Source: Tetragonia tetragonoides
Taxonomy: Eukaryota; Streptophyta; Magnoliopsida; Caryophyllales; Aizoaceae
DNA length: 64,000 nucleotides
Reading direction: 5' to 3'
Assembly: GCA_038025085.1 (NCBI GenBank)
Contig: CM076147.1
Span: forward strand, 32,214,766-32,278,765
The notes under the pieces are model-generated. The model ran no database searches, had not been told where the DNA came from, and saw only the letters and a list, made by a program, of their open reading frames with translations. Made by a program: the position numbers and the translations under genes. Below, piece after piece: positions 35,009-46,949 of the stretch (its first letter is position 1; each line of letters starts with the position of its first letter).

Positions 35009-36798
35009 ACTCCCCCATGCTTACCTCTTGCTTGTCCTCAAGCAAAGCCTAAATCACATAAGCAAACAAGTGTTGGGCCGGAAAATCGCCCTGTCAAAGA
35101 CAACCAAATGAGATTTGTCAAAATGACATGCATCAAGGTACCCACAGAGAAGCAAACATCACTCAAGTTTTTCTCAAGAAAATAATTTTTCATCCCATGA
35201 AAGTTCTTGCAACACCTCAAAAGAATCTAGTCAAGAAATATCACAAGTAACACCAACACATTCTCCAAACAAGTTGCAAATAGTCAATATAGCACTTCCC
35301 CCTTAGATTAGACTTCCTTAGAATCTCGGCCCTCACTCTAGTAAGTGTAAACTCTTATCACTCATGTGTTTCGGGTAAAGCAATGCATCACTCTCAAGAC
35401 TTAATCCAAAGTAGGGTCTATCATAAGCTTGCCCTTATTCTAACTCGCCACCGCTTGGGACAACACTTCGTGCAAGAATCAAAAGGACTTTCAAATGTTG
35501 TAATGAGGCTTAGGGTAAGGGTAGGGTAAGTCGTTTTGGAAATGTAGGTTAGGAGCCAAAAAGACTAGTGTCGTCTCAAATCTTCGCGAAAGATCAAGAA
35601 AACGCAAAAACATACTCCACTTCCAAAACTCCAACTAAACAACCAAACATCGCCATATGAACTCCATAAACCTCAAACACAACTTGGGAAGGAGAGGAGC
35701 TATTAAAGATGTAAGATTTTCATTTTTCGCTCATTTCACTTCCTTATTACCTTCAAAAACAATTTTTTTTTTTATTTTTTATTTTTTATTTTTAACATTA
35801 TTTCCTAGCAACCACCGATATTCCGGCTCACAAAAAACATTCCCCTATGTTTATCATTTTCACCATTTCACTGAACAAAACAACTTCACAAACACTCCAC
35901 AAAAACTCCACTAGCCTAGGCTCGGGGTGAAAGGATGCGTTAGGAAAGTCGGGCTTGTAAAGTGGTTAATTTCAACAAAAGAGGCTAAAGCTCAAAGAGG
36001 TTTGCAAAGGGTGAAAATATAAATGGGTGGTCATTTGGCTAATGTAGCTCAAAACGAAAGAATGTCTCTATCACTTCCTAACACGAGCGAGTCAAATGCG
36101 GTCTTGAGGAGAAATAAGGCAAGTTCTAGAGATAACCCACAATTGGAGAGTCAAACACACAAGAAAGAATCAATAAACCGATATAGATGTTTCGGTCAAA
36201 TTAGGCTCAAGATCTCACCGGTTTCATTTGCCTAGACTCTAAGGATTTCTCTTCTAAAAGGGAAGTGACCATTATGTCTACATATGTATCTTGTGAGAGT
36301 GTCTAGGTGCACAAGCCAAAAAGTCTTGATTTTGGTCCAATGATAGTCAAAGAATTCACAATGGGGCACAAAAATCATTTTCGAAACCAATTTCAACGAC
36401 ATTTTATTCCTCCAAGGGGTTTACCCTATCAAACATATACATGACACATCCAAAAGGTTCTCAATTCATCGTCAAAGGTTCATCTCTCCCCTAATTTTTA
36501 TCTTTGTGATTTTTATTTTTTTTTTGAGAATGCATGACGGAAAATAAACTATATGAAATGTATGTTCCTAAACATGATCAATAAGAAAACTAAATGCAAA
36601 ATATCAATATGTACAACGAGTGCAACTATATAGCTAAAATGCAATGCCATGGGCTAAATGCATATATGTACACTAAGAGCTCGATCAATCCAAATCATCA
36701 TCATGCAACCCAATCAACAACACCAACATTGCCTCGCCAATCAACAACATCAAATCACAATCATCACTAGCCATCATACACAAAAGAATACACCACCT
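35009..36798 (-). other. Non-coding 3' region of the Athila-type element
   Basis: Lies between the extra ORF and the 3' LTR. Contains the polypurine tract next to 35009 and T-rich runs near 35760. The short frames here have no recognisable domain. Confidence 0.7.
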
Positions 36799-38214
36799 TC
36801 ATGAGCTATCCCCCATACTTGACATGTTCATTGGCCCCAATGAATAATAAATAGTGGAATAAGGTGGGAGGGGGGAAAGAGAACTTACAAGGCTCATTGA
36901 GCTCCCCCGTTTAAGGAGAGGTGGCGGTTGTGGGTTACCATGTCCATTGAGAAATCCTTCCAACATCCGTTTCATATCCACTACGTTAGAGTTGATCTCT
37001 CGCATGTGTGTCTCGATGTCTTGCATGTGGGATTGCATTTGAAATTGAGAGTCTTTGAGATCACGGATTCTAGCTCCCAAATCATCTTGAGGTGCCTCAT
37101 GTGCGGGAGGAGGTGGAAGGAGTAGATGAGGTGGGTTGCCATTACCCCTTGGGTTTTGTTCCTCCACTTCATTTGGTGTTGAGTTGGGATTTTGACCGTG
37201 ATAGCACCGATTGTCCGGAAATTGTAATGATGAAAGGGCGGAGTTGGGTAAGCGGAGGAATTTCACATCTTTATGCTTATACCAAAAGACACCCTCAATT
37301 TTCACTAGAAAATGTGAGCTAATGAGGTGTTTGGTATCCATGAGCCGGAAAGACTTGCTCGGCAATAAATATAGTTGCTCCTATGGCGATAGGACTCTCC
37401 TTTTTGGGGGAAGCAACATCCGACAATTTCTCGACAAGATAGTGGCCAAAATCGACTTTCTTGTCATGTAACATGCCCCAAAGATAAAAGAGCTCAACAA
37501 CTCGTACGGTCCCGACACTATCATCATCCCTAGCAAAAATGGTATGTGCAAGGAATTTTTGAAGCATGCGAAGGACGGGATTGCAAATTCTTGGACTCTT
37601 GATCCTAGAAGAGTGCAAAACACGTGCACCCATGCTATGGCCTTTCCAATTAGTTGTCCCACATTGGATTTGTTGGAAAAAATCATCCGACTCATACCCA
37701 ACATTAGGATGCGTGGTCAAGCCACCCGGGGGGACCTTAAAGGCAACCGAGAGGTCATAAATGATATATCATGGTCATTATTGAATAATCGAAAGGTCAA
37801 CTGCTTAGTTGTCATATTCACCGACAATGTGGTTATAAACTCACGTGTGACACATTCATAAGCGGGATACTTCATTTGCACAAACTCCCCCCATTGTTGA
37901 ATATCAACCAAACATTTTATTTCATCCCAAAGGTCCAATTCAATCAACAACTCCTTATCAAAGAATCGTGGGTGAAGAACTTTCCTTTTCTTGAGATTAG
38001 TGAAACGTTTTTGTTGTGCCTCATTTCGAAAAGTAGGAACACGAGGAGGAGGAATCCGATTACCTCGGCTTCGAGGCGGGGGATTCGGTTGTGCCGGTGG
38101 TGGATTAGAGGAGCTTGCCTCCGTGACCCGTTGTCTCGTAGTAGCCGGTGGAGAGCTAGTGGGAGTGTTAGCCTTCCTCCTACCCATTCTTGACATTTTC
38201 AGCTTTAAAACCAA
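36799..38214 (-). pseudogene. Athila extra ORF (ATHILA ORF-1 / env-like position), frameshifted
   Basis: Three overlapping frames (38214-37717, 37720-37319, 37365-36799) together form one decayed ORF after integrase. The N-terminus is basic and proline-rich (SSNPPPAQPNPPPRSRGNR), then RNEAQQKRFTNLKKRKVLHP and FFDKELLIELDLWDEIKCL, a pattern I associate with the ATHILA ORF-1 family. The middle part carries RVVELFYLWGMLHDKK. The C-terminus has a predicted coiled coil (RIRDLKDSQFQMQSHMQDIE). Its role in Athila elements is unsettled; the position corresponds to env. No clear signal peptide or membrane segment was seen. Confidence 0.7.
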
Positions 38215-39819
38215 AATTCAATTATCACCCCTTAAGGCATAATCCAATTATCACCCAAAACTCCTTTTTTAAATATAAACCCCAATAATTAAAAATAAAA
38301 AATAAAAATTCAATAACCTAACAAGGTTAAAGAGAAGTCTCAAGCTTTTTCGATTTTATTTATTTATTTATATTTTTTTTTAATTTGGGTTTGGGGTTTA
38401 CTGGAGAGAGAAAGCGAGGGTGAAGGGCAAACGGTGGTGGGTTCGTGGTGGTCGGGAGGTTGAGGTGACGTGGTGGTGGTTGGTGTCGGAGTTCTGGGTT
38501 GGTTGTGAGGTTGTTGTCGGTGGATGTCGGGTGGTGCGAAAATGGAGAGAGAAGATGGAGGTGGCGGTCGATTTGTTGGTGAGGGTGGTGATGAAGGTGG
38601 GTCGTGGTGGTGGTTGCGGAATTCTGGGTCGGTTGTGAGGTGGTTGTCGGGTCAAGGAGGGTGGCGAGGTGAGTTCACGGGAGATGGGTGGTGGTTGAAG
38701 TTTTGTGGGTTGAAGGAGGGGTTGGGTCGTGGTGGCTGGTGATGGTGGGTTCACGGGAGATGGGTGGTGGGTGATGTTTGAGGGAGGTGGCGGGTGAGTG
38801 ACGGTGGGTTGAGTGCCGGTGGCTGGTGGGGCGAAAAGGGAGGTGCGAAGGGTAGTGAGGTGAGGATGACGGTGGAGGTGGAGTGGCAGTTATGGAGGTC
38901 TCTCTTCAGATCTGTGGGGAAGGGAGGGAGAATGTGTGAAGAGAGAGAGAATTTAAATTGGGTTTGAGTGTGACCTTTTTGAGTTGTTTGAGTACTTGGT
39001 CAAGGAGAGGGGAACACAGGTAGAGTATAGGACCAAGTAACTCCACTGCCCAATTGCTGGACTGTTGGGTACACACTCTACTCTGTCAAGCCGAGGAAGA
39101 ACTTGGGCAGAGTACATGACAGGGTAACTCTCCTGTCCATTTTCTTATTATTGCTGGACTTTGGGGTCACGCGGGCATGGATGATAGTACTCCGGCCGAG
39201 TATGAGACCGAGTAAGCTTCCTGGACATTTTCCATACTAAGCCAATATTCACCCCACTACATCAACTTCAAGAGAGAAAAACTCATTCTCCCACCATTAT
39301 TATTCATCAACCCTTGCCATTTTTCCTTCATTTTATTTAGAACCAAGGTCACCAAAAACCATCAGTTCTCCCTTTCTTTTCTTTTTTGTTTTTTTGAGCC
39401 TTTCAACATATCCCAACATATCCAAACAACACCACTTTTTCTTGTTAACACCCCACACACCCAATTACACTCAATAAAAATCGAACCAAAATTCACATAG
39501 CGATAAACGATTCATCCACACTTAGTTCGCACCATCCCTTCTACAAACCCCTTATTTCAAGCCGAAGGTTCCAAAAACGCCAATCAAAATGGTACCTAAA
39601 CACAAAATAAACACAAAATCCATCAAACACAAGAAAATAACATTACACAAAACCGAAAATCTTTTCTATATACAAGTTTTTTTCATTTTTCTCATGTTTT
39701 TGTTGTTTTCCTTGTTTTTCACTTCTTCTTTTTTCAATAAAACGAAAGCAAAAACGAAAGGAAATAAAACAAGTAAGAAAAGAAAATGCTTGGGTTGACT
39801 TTCAAGAAGCATGCTCGTT
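38215..39819 (-). other. Long internal spacer of the Athila-type element
   Basis: Holds a GGT/GTG-rich low-complexity block (38400-38880) whose open frames on both strands are artefacts, and degenerate copies of the LTR motif GAGTACTTGGTC..GACCAAGTA at 38991-39047, 39100-39137 and 39187-39224. A frame at 39589-39798 has no domain. Confidence 0.6.
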
Positions 39820-40869
39820 TTAGGTCATGAGCTCGATCCCTTGTGAAATTCTCGCACTAGGAGGAGAAGAGGGGGTATAGACCATCTTCTCCTCGATCGA
39901 TTCTCCCGCCAAGTAGTGCTTGAGCCTTTGACCATTCACTTTGAACGGTTCGGCTCCCTCTTGCATAGGGCGGACTTCAACCGAACCATAAGGAAACACT
40001 CGGACCACCTTGAAAGGTCCCGACCATCGAGAGCGAAGCTTTCCTGGAAAGAGTTTCAACCTTGAGTTGAACAAAAGGACAAGATCACCCTCATAAAACC
40101 CCCTCCTCATTATATACTTGTCATGCCACTTCTTTGTCCTCTCCTTGTAGACCCGAGCACTTTCATATGCATCCGACCTCAACTCATCAAGCTCATTGAG
40201 TTGGAGGAGGCGCTTCTCTCCCACCGTTTTGAAGTCATAATTTAGCGCCTTGATGGTCCAATAGGCGCGGTGTTCAAGTTCCACCGGGAGGTGGCACGCC
40301 TTGCCATAGACCAATCGGAACGGGGTTGTTCCGATAGAGGTCTTGAAAGCGGTTCGGTACGCCCAAAGAGCGTCATCCAACTTCGTGGACCAATCCTTCC
40401 TCGTTTTAGAAACCGTCTTTTCAAGTATGGACTTGATCTCTCGGTTTGAAATCTCGACTTGCCCACTAGTTTGAGGATGGTAGGCAAGCCCAATACGATG
40501 TTGCACCCCATACTTCTTCAATAGTGCCTCAATCTTTCTCTCAATGAAGTGAGAGCCACCATCACTAATGACCACTCTCGGAACCCCGAATCTCGAAAAT
40601 ATTGTATGCTTGAAGAACTTTGCCACAACTCTTGAGTCATTGGTCGGTGATGCCATAGCTTCGACCCTTTTGGACACATAATCAACCGCCACCAATATGA
40701 CCTTGTTACCATGTGAGGAGGGAAAGGGGCCCATGAAGTCAATACCCCAAACGTCGAAAATTTCAACCTCGAGTATGTTATTGAGTGGCATCTCATGTCG
40801 CCTCGAGATATTTCCGGTCCTTTGACATCGATCACATGACTTGACGTAATGATGCACGTCTTTGAACAA
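39820..40869 (-). pseudogene. Ty3/gypsy integrase (C-terminal part of pol)
   Basis: The frame begins within the HHCC zinc finger (CDRCQRTG); its histidines are in the preceding frame near 40925-40960. The catalytic core shows D ([10 protein letters not shown]), D (VISDGGSHF) and E ([10 protein letters not shown]), so D,D,E are all present. [23 protein letters not shown] and HLPVELEH follow, typical of Athila-type integrases, then a GPFKV-type C-terminal domain. It ends at a stop at 39820. The frame is shifted relative to the RNase H frame near 40885, so this segment would not be made from the normal polyprotein. Confidence 0.9.
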
Positions 40870-41786
40870 GGTGGGCCAATAAACCCCACTTGGAGAACCT
40901 TAGCGGAGGTTTTGGAGACACTAGCATGCCCCCCATAAGGCAAGTCATGGCAATGAGAGATAATACTTGCCACTTCATCATTAGGAACACACCGACAATA
41001 AATCCCATCCGCACACCACTTGAAAAGAAGGGGATCGTCCCAAAAGTAGTACTTGAGGTCGGAGAAGAACTTCTTCTTTTGCACCGAACTAAACCCATGG
41101 GGTACAACTTTGCATACAAGATAGTTCACCAAATCCGCAGACCAAGGGACCTCAATTGCTTCAAGTGAGAAGAGTTGGTCATTGGGGAAAGAATCGTCAA
41201 TGGGAAGGTTCTCATCCTTTTCCCCTCCCGATTCATTTGTCAAACGCGAAAGATGGTCTGCGACCGTGTTCTCGGTGCCTTTCTTATCCCTAATCTCGAG
41301 ATCAAACTCTTGGAGTAAAAGGATCCAACGAATCAAGCGGGGCTTGGCGTCCTTTTTACTCAAGAGGTATTTTAGAGCGGAATGGTCGGTGTGAATGATC
41401 ACTTTGGACCCAACGAGATCGGGCCGAAACTTCTCCATAGCGAAAACGACCGCTAGGAGTTCCTTCTCGGTTGTAGCGTAGTTCACTTGGGCCTCATCCA
41501 TGGTCTTACTTGTATAATAGATGGAATGAAGCTTGTTGTCCTTCCGTTGACCCAAAACCGCCCCCACGACATAGTCACTAGCATCACTCATCACCTCAAG
41601 GGAGAGGTTCCAATCCGGGGGTTGGATTATAGGTGCGGAGATTAGAGCCTCTTTCAACTTGCAAAAAGCCTCATGACAATCATTAGTAAATAGAAAGGGG
41701 GGCATCTTTGACAAGGAGATGGGAAAGGGGTTTGACGATTTTTGAGAAATCCTTGATAAAGCGGCGATAAAATCCCGCATGACCAA
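40870..41786 (-). pseudogene. Ty3/gypsy RNase H and integrase zinc-finger start
   Basis: The readable frame 41786-40518 is real coding up to about 40890. It carries the RT thumb/RNase H junction ([14 protein letters not shown]), [68 protein letters not shown] and ADHLSRL. The rest of the frame beyond 40890 is out-of-phase integrase. Frameshifts lie near 41700 and 40885. Confidence 0.88.
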
Positions 41787-43020
41787 GGAAGCTCCTCACA
41801 CCCTTGACATTAGAGGGGGGTGATAATCGCTTAATCACCGCAACCTTCGCCTTATCAACTTTGATACCCCGGTTCGACACTAAGTGTCCGAGGACTATGC
41901 CCTCTTGAACCATGAAGTGACACTTTTCCCAATTCAAGACAAGATTGACCTCTTCACATCTATGGAGCACCTTAGCCAAATTTTCCAAACAACCATCAAA
42001 AGAGGCGCCATAGACGGAAAAGTCATCCATAAAAACTTCCATGATATTCTCAATAAAGTTAGAGAAGATCGCCATCATGCAACGTTGGAACGTGGCCGGG
42101 GCATTACATAATCCGAACGCCATCCTTCGATAAGCAAAGGTGCCGTAAGGACATGTGAATGTCGTTTTCTCTTGATCACTTAAATGGATGGGGATTTGGA
42201 AGAACCTGGAATATCCATCTAAGTAACAAAAGAATGAATGCTTGGCCAAACGTTCCAACATTTGATCAATAAAGGGGAGGGGGAAGTGGTCTTTCCAGGT
42301 GGCCTTGTTCAACTTCCTATAATCAATACACATTCGCCACCCGGTTACCAATCTTGTGGAAATTAATTCATCCTTATCATTCTTAATGACGGTCATACCT
42401 CCTTTCTTAGGCACAACTTGTACGAGACTCACCCATTCACTATCCGAGATAGGGTAAATGATCTCCGCATCAAGAAGTTTAAGAACCTCTTTCCTCACAA
42501 CTTCTTTCATGTTGGGGTTCAAACGCCTTTGAGGCTCAATTGAGGTTTTATGATCATCATTAAGAAAGATACGATGCATGAAAAAAGAGGGAGAAATCCC
42601 CTTGATATCATCAATAATATATCCAATGACATTTCTATACTTTCTAAGCACAACAAGCAATTTCTCAATTTCAATATCATTAAGTGTAGCATTGACAATA
42701 ACGGGGTAAGTGGAGTTAGGACCAAGAAAGGCGTACCTCAAGGCGGAGGGAAGAGGTTTTAGCTCTACCTCCGGTGCTTTGCGCTCCTCCAAGCTTGGAG
42801 CTTTTTCATCCACTTTCAAAACTTCCGGCTTTGCACGAGACCGAGCGAGAACGGGAGCATCATCAAGAAGCTTGGTATAAGCAATGACCTCCTTGTCGTC
42901 CCCCTCGTAAGGACCTTCACTTTGCAAAGAAGTCTCAAGAGCATCCCTTTGAACATGCCCCATGTACTCATCTCGGAGTACCCTCTCAAGGACATCCACC
43001 CTACAACAAGTATCCCCCAC
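41683..43020 (-). pseudogene. Ty3/gypsy reverse transcriptase
   Basis: A 445-codon open frame. Domain marks are WVSLVQVVPKKGGMTV, WRMCIDYRKLN, PLPFIDQMLERLA, FCYLDGYSRFFQI, FGLCNAPATFQRCM and the catalytic FMDDFSVYG (both Asp present), then [17 protein letters not shown]. The PFIDQMLERLA signature is typical of the Athila/Tat branch. The frame is offset from protease near 43010 and from RNase H near 41700. Confidence 0.93.
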
Positions 43021-43552
43021 TTGGGCTACTCATAGGCTCATTCAAGTTGAAGTCAATTTTCTCATCACCAACATGAAGTGATAGCTTCCCATTCTTCACA
43101 TCAATCATGGCTCCCACCGTAGCTAGGAAAGGCCTCCCCAGAATAATTGGAATTTGGGAGTCCTCTTCCATCTCCATCACTACAAAGTCACAAGGAATAT
43201 ACACCTTTCCTACCTTCAAAGGTACATCTTCAAGAATACCAATAGGATATTCCAAGGACCTATCCGCTAGTTGTAGAGACATAGAAGTGGACTTGAAATC
43301 ACCCATTTGGAGTATCTTACAAATAGACAAGGGCATGAGACTCACACTAGCTCCAAGATCACAAAGAGCCTTCTTGATAGACACATGCCCAATAGAGCAA
43401 GGGATAGAGAAGTTACTCGGGTCCTTAAGTTTTGGTGGGAGCTTGTTTTGTAAGATGGCGCTACATTCCTCGGTCAAGGAAACCGTGGCATTGTCCTCGA
43501 GTTTGCGCTTGTTAGAGAGAATCTCCTTCAAGAACTTGGCACATGAAGGCAT
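43001..43552 (-). pseudogene. Ty3/gypsy aspartic protease
   Basis: The active site reads LCDLGASVSLMP, the DLGA form usual for Athila protease rather than D(S/T)GA, and is followed by PIILGRPFLATVGA. It is in the same frame as the gag end and separated from it only by a TAA at 43694-43696, so the open reading extends upstream to 43693. It ends at 43001 through a frameshift. Confidence 0.88.
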
Positions 43553-43693
43553 CTCGGAGACCGCCTCTAGGAAAGAAATGTTGATGTGAAGCTTCTTGAG
43601 AATCTCTAGAAGCTTCCCATACTTTATCTCTAGTCTTGCCTTAGCGAGCCTTTGGGGAAAAGGAACCGGAGGCTTGTATGGCTCGGGAGATAG

Positions 43694-45380
43694 TTACCTT
43701 GGTTCCTTTCCCTTCACTTTCTCCACTTCTTCCTCAACTTGCCTCTCTACCACTCTAGGAACCTCAATCTCTACACCATTGTCAACCACATGTCCCTTAT
43801 CGCTCCCTTTTTCAACCATTTTAGAACCTTCGTAGTGTGTCCCGCTTCTCAAGGTGATTGCATTTACATGACCCTTAGGATTAGACTCGGGTTGACCCTG
43901 AAGTTGACCCGGTGCTCTACTTGATGAAGCTTGATTGGCACTCAATTGGTCAAAATTAAGAGTCAATTGTCGAAGAGACTCGTTAGTTGACTCATTTTGC
44001 TTCATTTGAGCATTGAGGAAGTTCTCCGTGAGGCTTTCGAAGTTGGATTTTGAAGGTGGATTGGGATTGAAGGGAGGCCTTTGATTGAAACCGGGTGGTT
44101 GGTGGTGTTGTTGTGAGTTGTATTGAGAATTGGATTGATATTGGTGGCTATTTTGAGGGTAGTTTTGAGGGTATTGGTTGGCGTGGGGATCTTGTGGTGG
44201 GAATTTGGATGGAGGGTTGAGGGAAGAGTTAGGATTGCGGTATGAGAAATTGGGATGGTTCCGCCACCCCGGGTTATAGGTATTGGAATAAGGGTCATTC
44301 TTGAGTCGAGGGACGAAACTAGAGAGAGCGTTTGCTTGTTCAAGGGTGAGGTGTTGGCATTCCTTTGTGATGTGACCTTGGATACCACACACCTCACACC
44401 AAGAATCATCAAAGTGAGAACCGCCTCCAACACTCACTTGTGAGACATTTCCTCTTGAGCTTTGAGCTTTGAGTTTGGTCGAACTTAAGTGCCAATGCGT
44501 CTAGCTTATTTGCTAGAAGGGAAGTTGCATCGACATCCAATCTCCCCCCGGATATTCTTGCCTTATGTCTCCCACCGCCCCATGAATGATTGTTAGCCGC
44601 CATGTTCTCAATAATGGCTTTGATGTCTTTAGGTGTCCTTTTCACAATAGAACCACCCGCCGCGGCATCCATGGACATTTAAGTTTGTGGTGAAAGCCCA
44701 TTGTAGAAGGTCTCTAGGAGGATCCACTCTTTGATATTGTGTGGAGGGCAATCTCTTTGGAGCTTCTTGAACCGAGCCCAAGCGTTGTGTAGTGACTCTC
44801 CATCCTCTTGCTCAAAGGACATTATCTCGTTCCTCAACTTTGCCGCCTTCTTGGGAGGGAAATACTTTTGAAGAAAAGCATTGGATAGTTGATCCCAAGT
44901 AGTGAAGGCATTAGCATCATTCCCATTGAGCCATTTCTTTGTACTCCCACTTAGAGAAAAGGGAAAGAGCCTTAGGCGCATTGCATCGTCCGAGACGTTG
45001 TTGATCTTGAGGGTATCACACTTCTCTATGAACCCATTAAGATGAGTGATGGCACACTCCCTATCATCATCACCTTCGAATTGCTTTGAGGTGAAAAGAT
45101 TAAGAAAAGCCGGCGTCAACTCAAAGTTATTAGCTTGCGCTGCGAGTCTCAATACACTCGAGGTAATACCCCTAGTTGTAGGAAGTGCAAAGTCACTCAA
45201 GGTTCTCGTATCCTCGGCCATTGTCACTTGTCTTGCTTCTCTCTGTTCCCTTCTTTGCCTCCTCACTCTACCTCTAGTAGTCCTTGTGGTGGCCTCGATT
45301 TCGGGATTGATAGGGACAAGGTTATTCACTCCTTGACTCCTCCTAATCATGCACCAACGGCTAAAAAGAGAGATAAGCAC
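43694..45380 (-). pseudogene. Ty3/gypsy Gag
   Basis: 45380-44679 has the capsid domain (ITHLNGFIEKCDTLKI, WLNGNDANAFTTWDQL, FLQKYFPPKKAAKLRNEI, ARFKKLQRDCP). An in-frame stop at 44679-44681 (apparently AAA to TAA) is followed in the same frame to about 44455, where the frame shifts. 44437-43694 has the zinc knuckle CEVCGIQGHITKEC and an Asn/Pro/Gln-rich tail (HQYQSNSQYNSQQHHQ). It ends at TAA 43694, which could be a decayed codon or the natural gag terminator. Confidence 0.88.
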
Positions 45381-45493
45381 AAGCCAAACAAAGAGATGTA
45401 GAGATAATCAAGCAAAAACAAAGCAAAATAAAATAAAAGCTTAGTCTATCCTATTTTAAGAGAATTTCAATATCGAAACAAGCCTTGCTCCCC

Positions 45494-45510
45494 GGCAACG
45501 GTGCCAAAAA
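45494..45510 (-). other. Primer-binding site of the Athila-type element
   Basis: On the minus strand TGGCACCGTTGCCGGGG lies a few bases after the 5' LTR. It is close to the tRNA-Asp-complementary PBS known from Athila/Tat elements (one base differs). Confidence 0.8.
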
Positions 45511-45512
45511 CT

Positions 45513-46949
45513 TGATACCCCCACAAATGCACGAGTTTATCGCGTAGTAAAATAATCGTCTCCCAAGAGGAGCGAGGTGTTTCGATTACCAAAATCACTA
45601 TAATATGGAAAGCTAAGCAAATTTGGGTAAATTTAATGGTGGTTTAATTCAATAAAATCTAAAGGTAAAACTAAATTAATTAACTAATATGAGAGAGAAG
45701 AGCAATCACAATTGTAAGAGTCAAGAATTAAAGCTAGAGTTGGGGGTTCACCCAACTAATGATGCTCTAATAAATGGATGGTAATATAACATGCAATCAA
45801 ATTGGTAATGCAAGGGAACAATTAGAACTCAAGTAACCCAAGGCCTCCTTCAAGGTCCAAAGGAAGCACCTAACTCAAACTAATTACCTATTTTCATGGG
45901 ATTAGATCAAAATAAGTCCCTTAAGTTCAAACTAATCAATAAGTTCCCAAGGTGATTCATCCTACTTTCGTGGCTAAATCTCCTTGATAGGTTAATAAGA
46001 CCCCTCACAATCAACCTTCCCCTTTCGGTTTTAGATTAATTGATCAAAATAAAGCCATTAACTCATTTAGGCATTTCATCAAACACTTGGATTGCATACT
46101 ATCAAACAAGCAATTACCCAAATAATAACATTTAAATCATATCACCCAAGCATTAAAAATACCATAGTTGGGCTAATCCCAACTCTATTAAAGAGGATTA
46201 GCCACTAAACATCATAAAGTCATTAACTTTAATTAACCAAAACATGATATTCAACACAAGAGAAATAAGTAAAAGAAGAGAGAGAAAGAGGAGAGAGAAG
46301 GGTCAAGAAGATCTTACAAAGTTCTTCAATAATCTTCCCCAAAACTAAGATTAATCACTCTAATAATACTAAGTAAGAAGTTCATAAACCTAATAATGGA
46401 GGCTAGACCTCTTTGGAGAGCTAAAACTAGGTTTAGATTAAGGTAGAATAAGATAGGATGGGATACTACTCTTCTAGTGGGCTATTTATAGTCCCTAGTA
46501 CTTTAAAGTGAGTACTTGGTCAAACTGGATTTTACTCCGCCAGAGTACCCGACCAAGTAAGGCTGCTGGAATTTTACAAGGTTTCCTTTACGCTGTCCAA
46601 TTGATGGGTTACTCTGCCAGAGTACTTGACCAAGTAAAGCTTCAAATCATTGCCTTTTTCCAATCTTCAAATGAGCTTTTCACATGATCATGGGTGCACC
46701 TTGGTGGTTGTGTCTACCCTCTTGAAGCCCTTTTCCAATGCTTTTCGAGTCCATTCCTGACCTTGATTGCATACTCTTATTTCTCATCATTTATGTGCCT
46801 AAAATATTATCAAACACACGAAACACCCAAAAGGCGTAAAGAGGAACGAGAGTTGCAAAACTAAGCAATAAAGCCATGAAACAATTGTGAAAATGGGTAA
46901 AATGGAGCATGAATTGATCACAAATAATTGTCAAAAACGCATATTATCA
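45513..46949 (-). repeat. 5' LTR of the Athila-type element
   Basis: TGATACCCCCACAAATGCAC to ACGCATATTATCA on the plus strand; the partner is 33571-35008. Carries the same nested inverted repeat TACTTGGTC/GACCAAGTA near 46512-46558. Confidence 0.95.

Larger units (their letters stand above)
33571..46949 (-). mobile_element. Athila-type Ty3/gypsy retrotransposon (13.4 kb), near-complete
   Basis: Perfect 5 bp target duplications TGAAT (33566-33570 and 46950-46954) bound the element. The LTRs are 1438 and 1437 bp and differ at roughly forty positions by eye. On the minus strand the order is 5' LTR, PBS (TGGCACCGTTGCCGGGG), gag, protease, RT, RNase H, integrase, a long spacer, an extra ORF of ATHILA ORF-1 type, polypurine tract (GGGGGAGT) and 3' LTR. 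Several point lesions break the polyprotein, so it is not autonomous as it stands. It inserted into one unit of the Helitron-like array, about 37 bp from the Pack-MULE. Confidence 0.95.

Noticed and set aside
38398..38754. Pro/Thr-rich and Gly/Val/Trp-rich frames on both strands
   Set aside because: They come from a GGT-rich low-complexity block in the Athila spacer.
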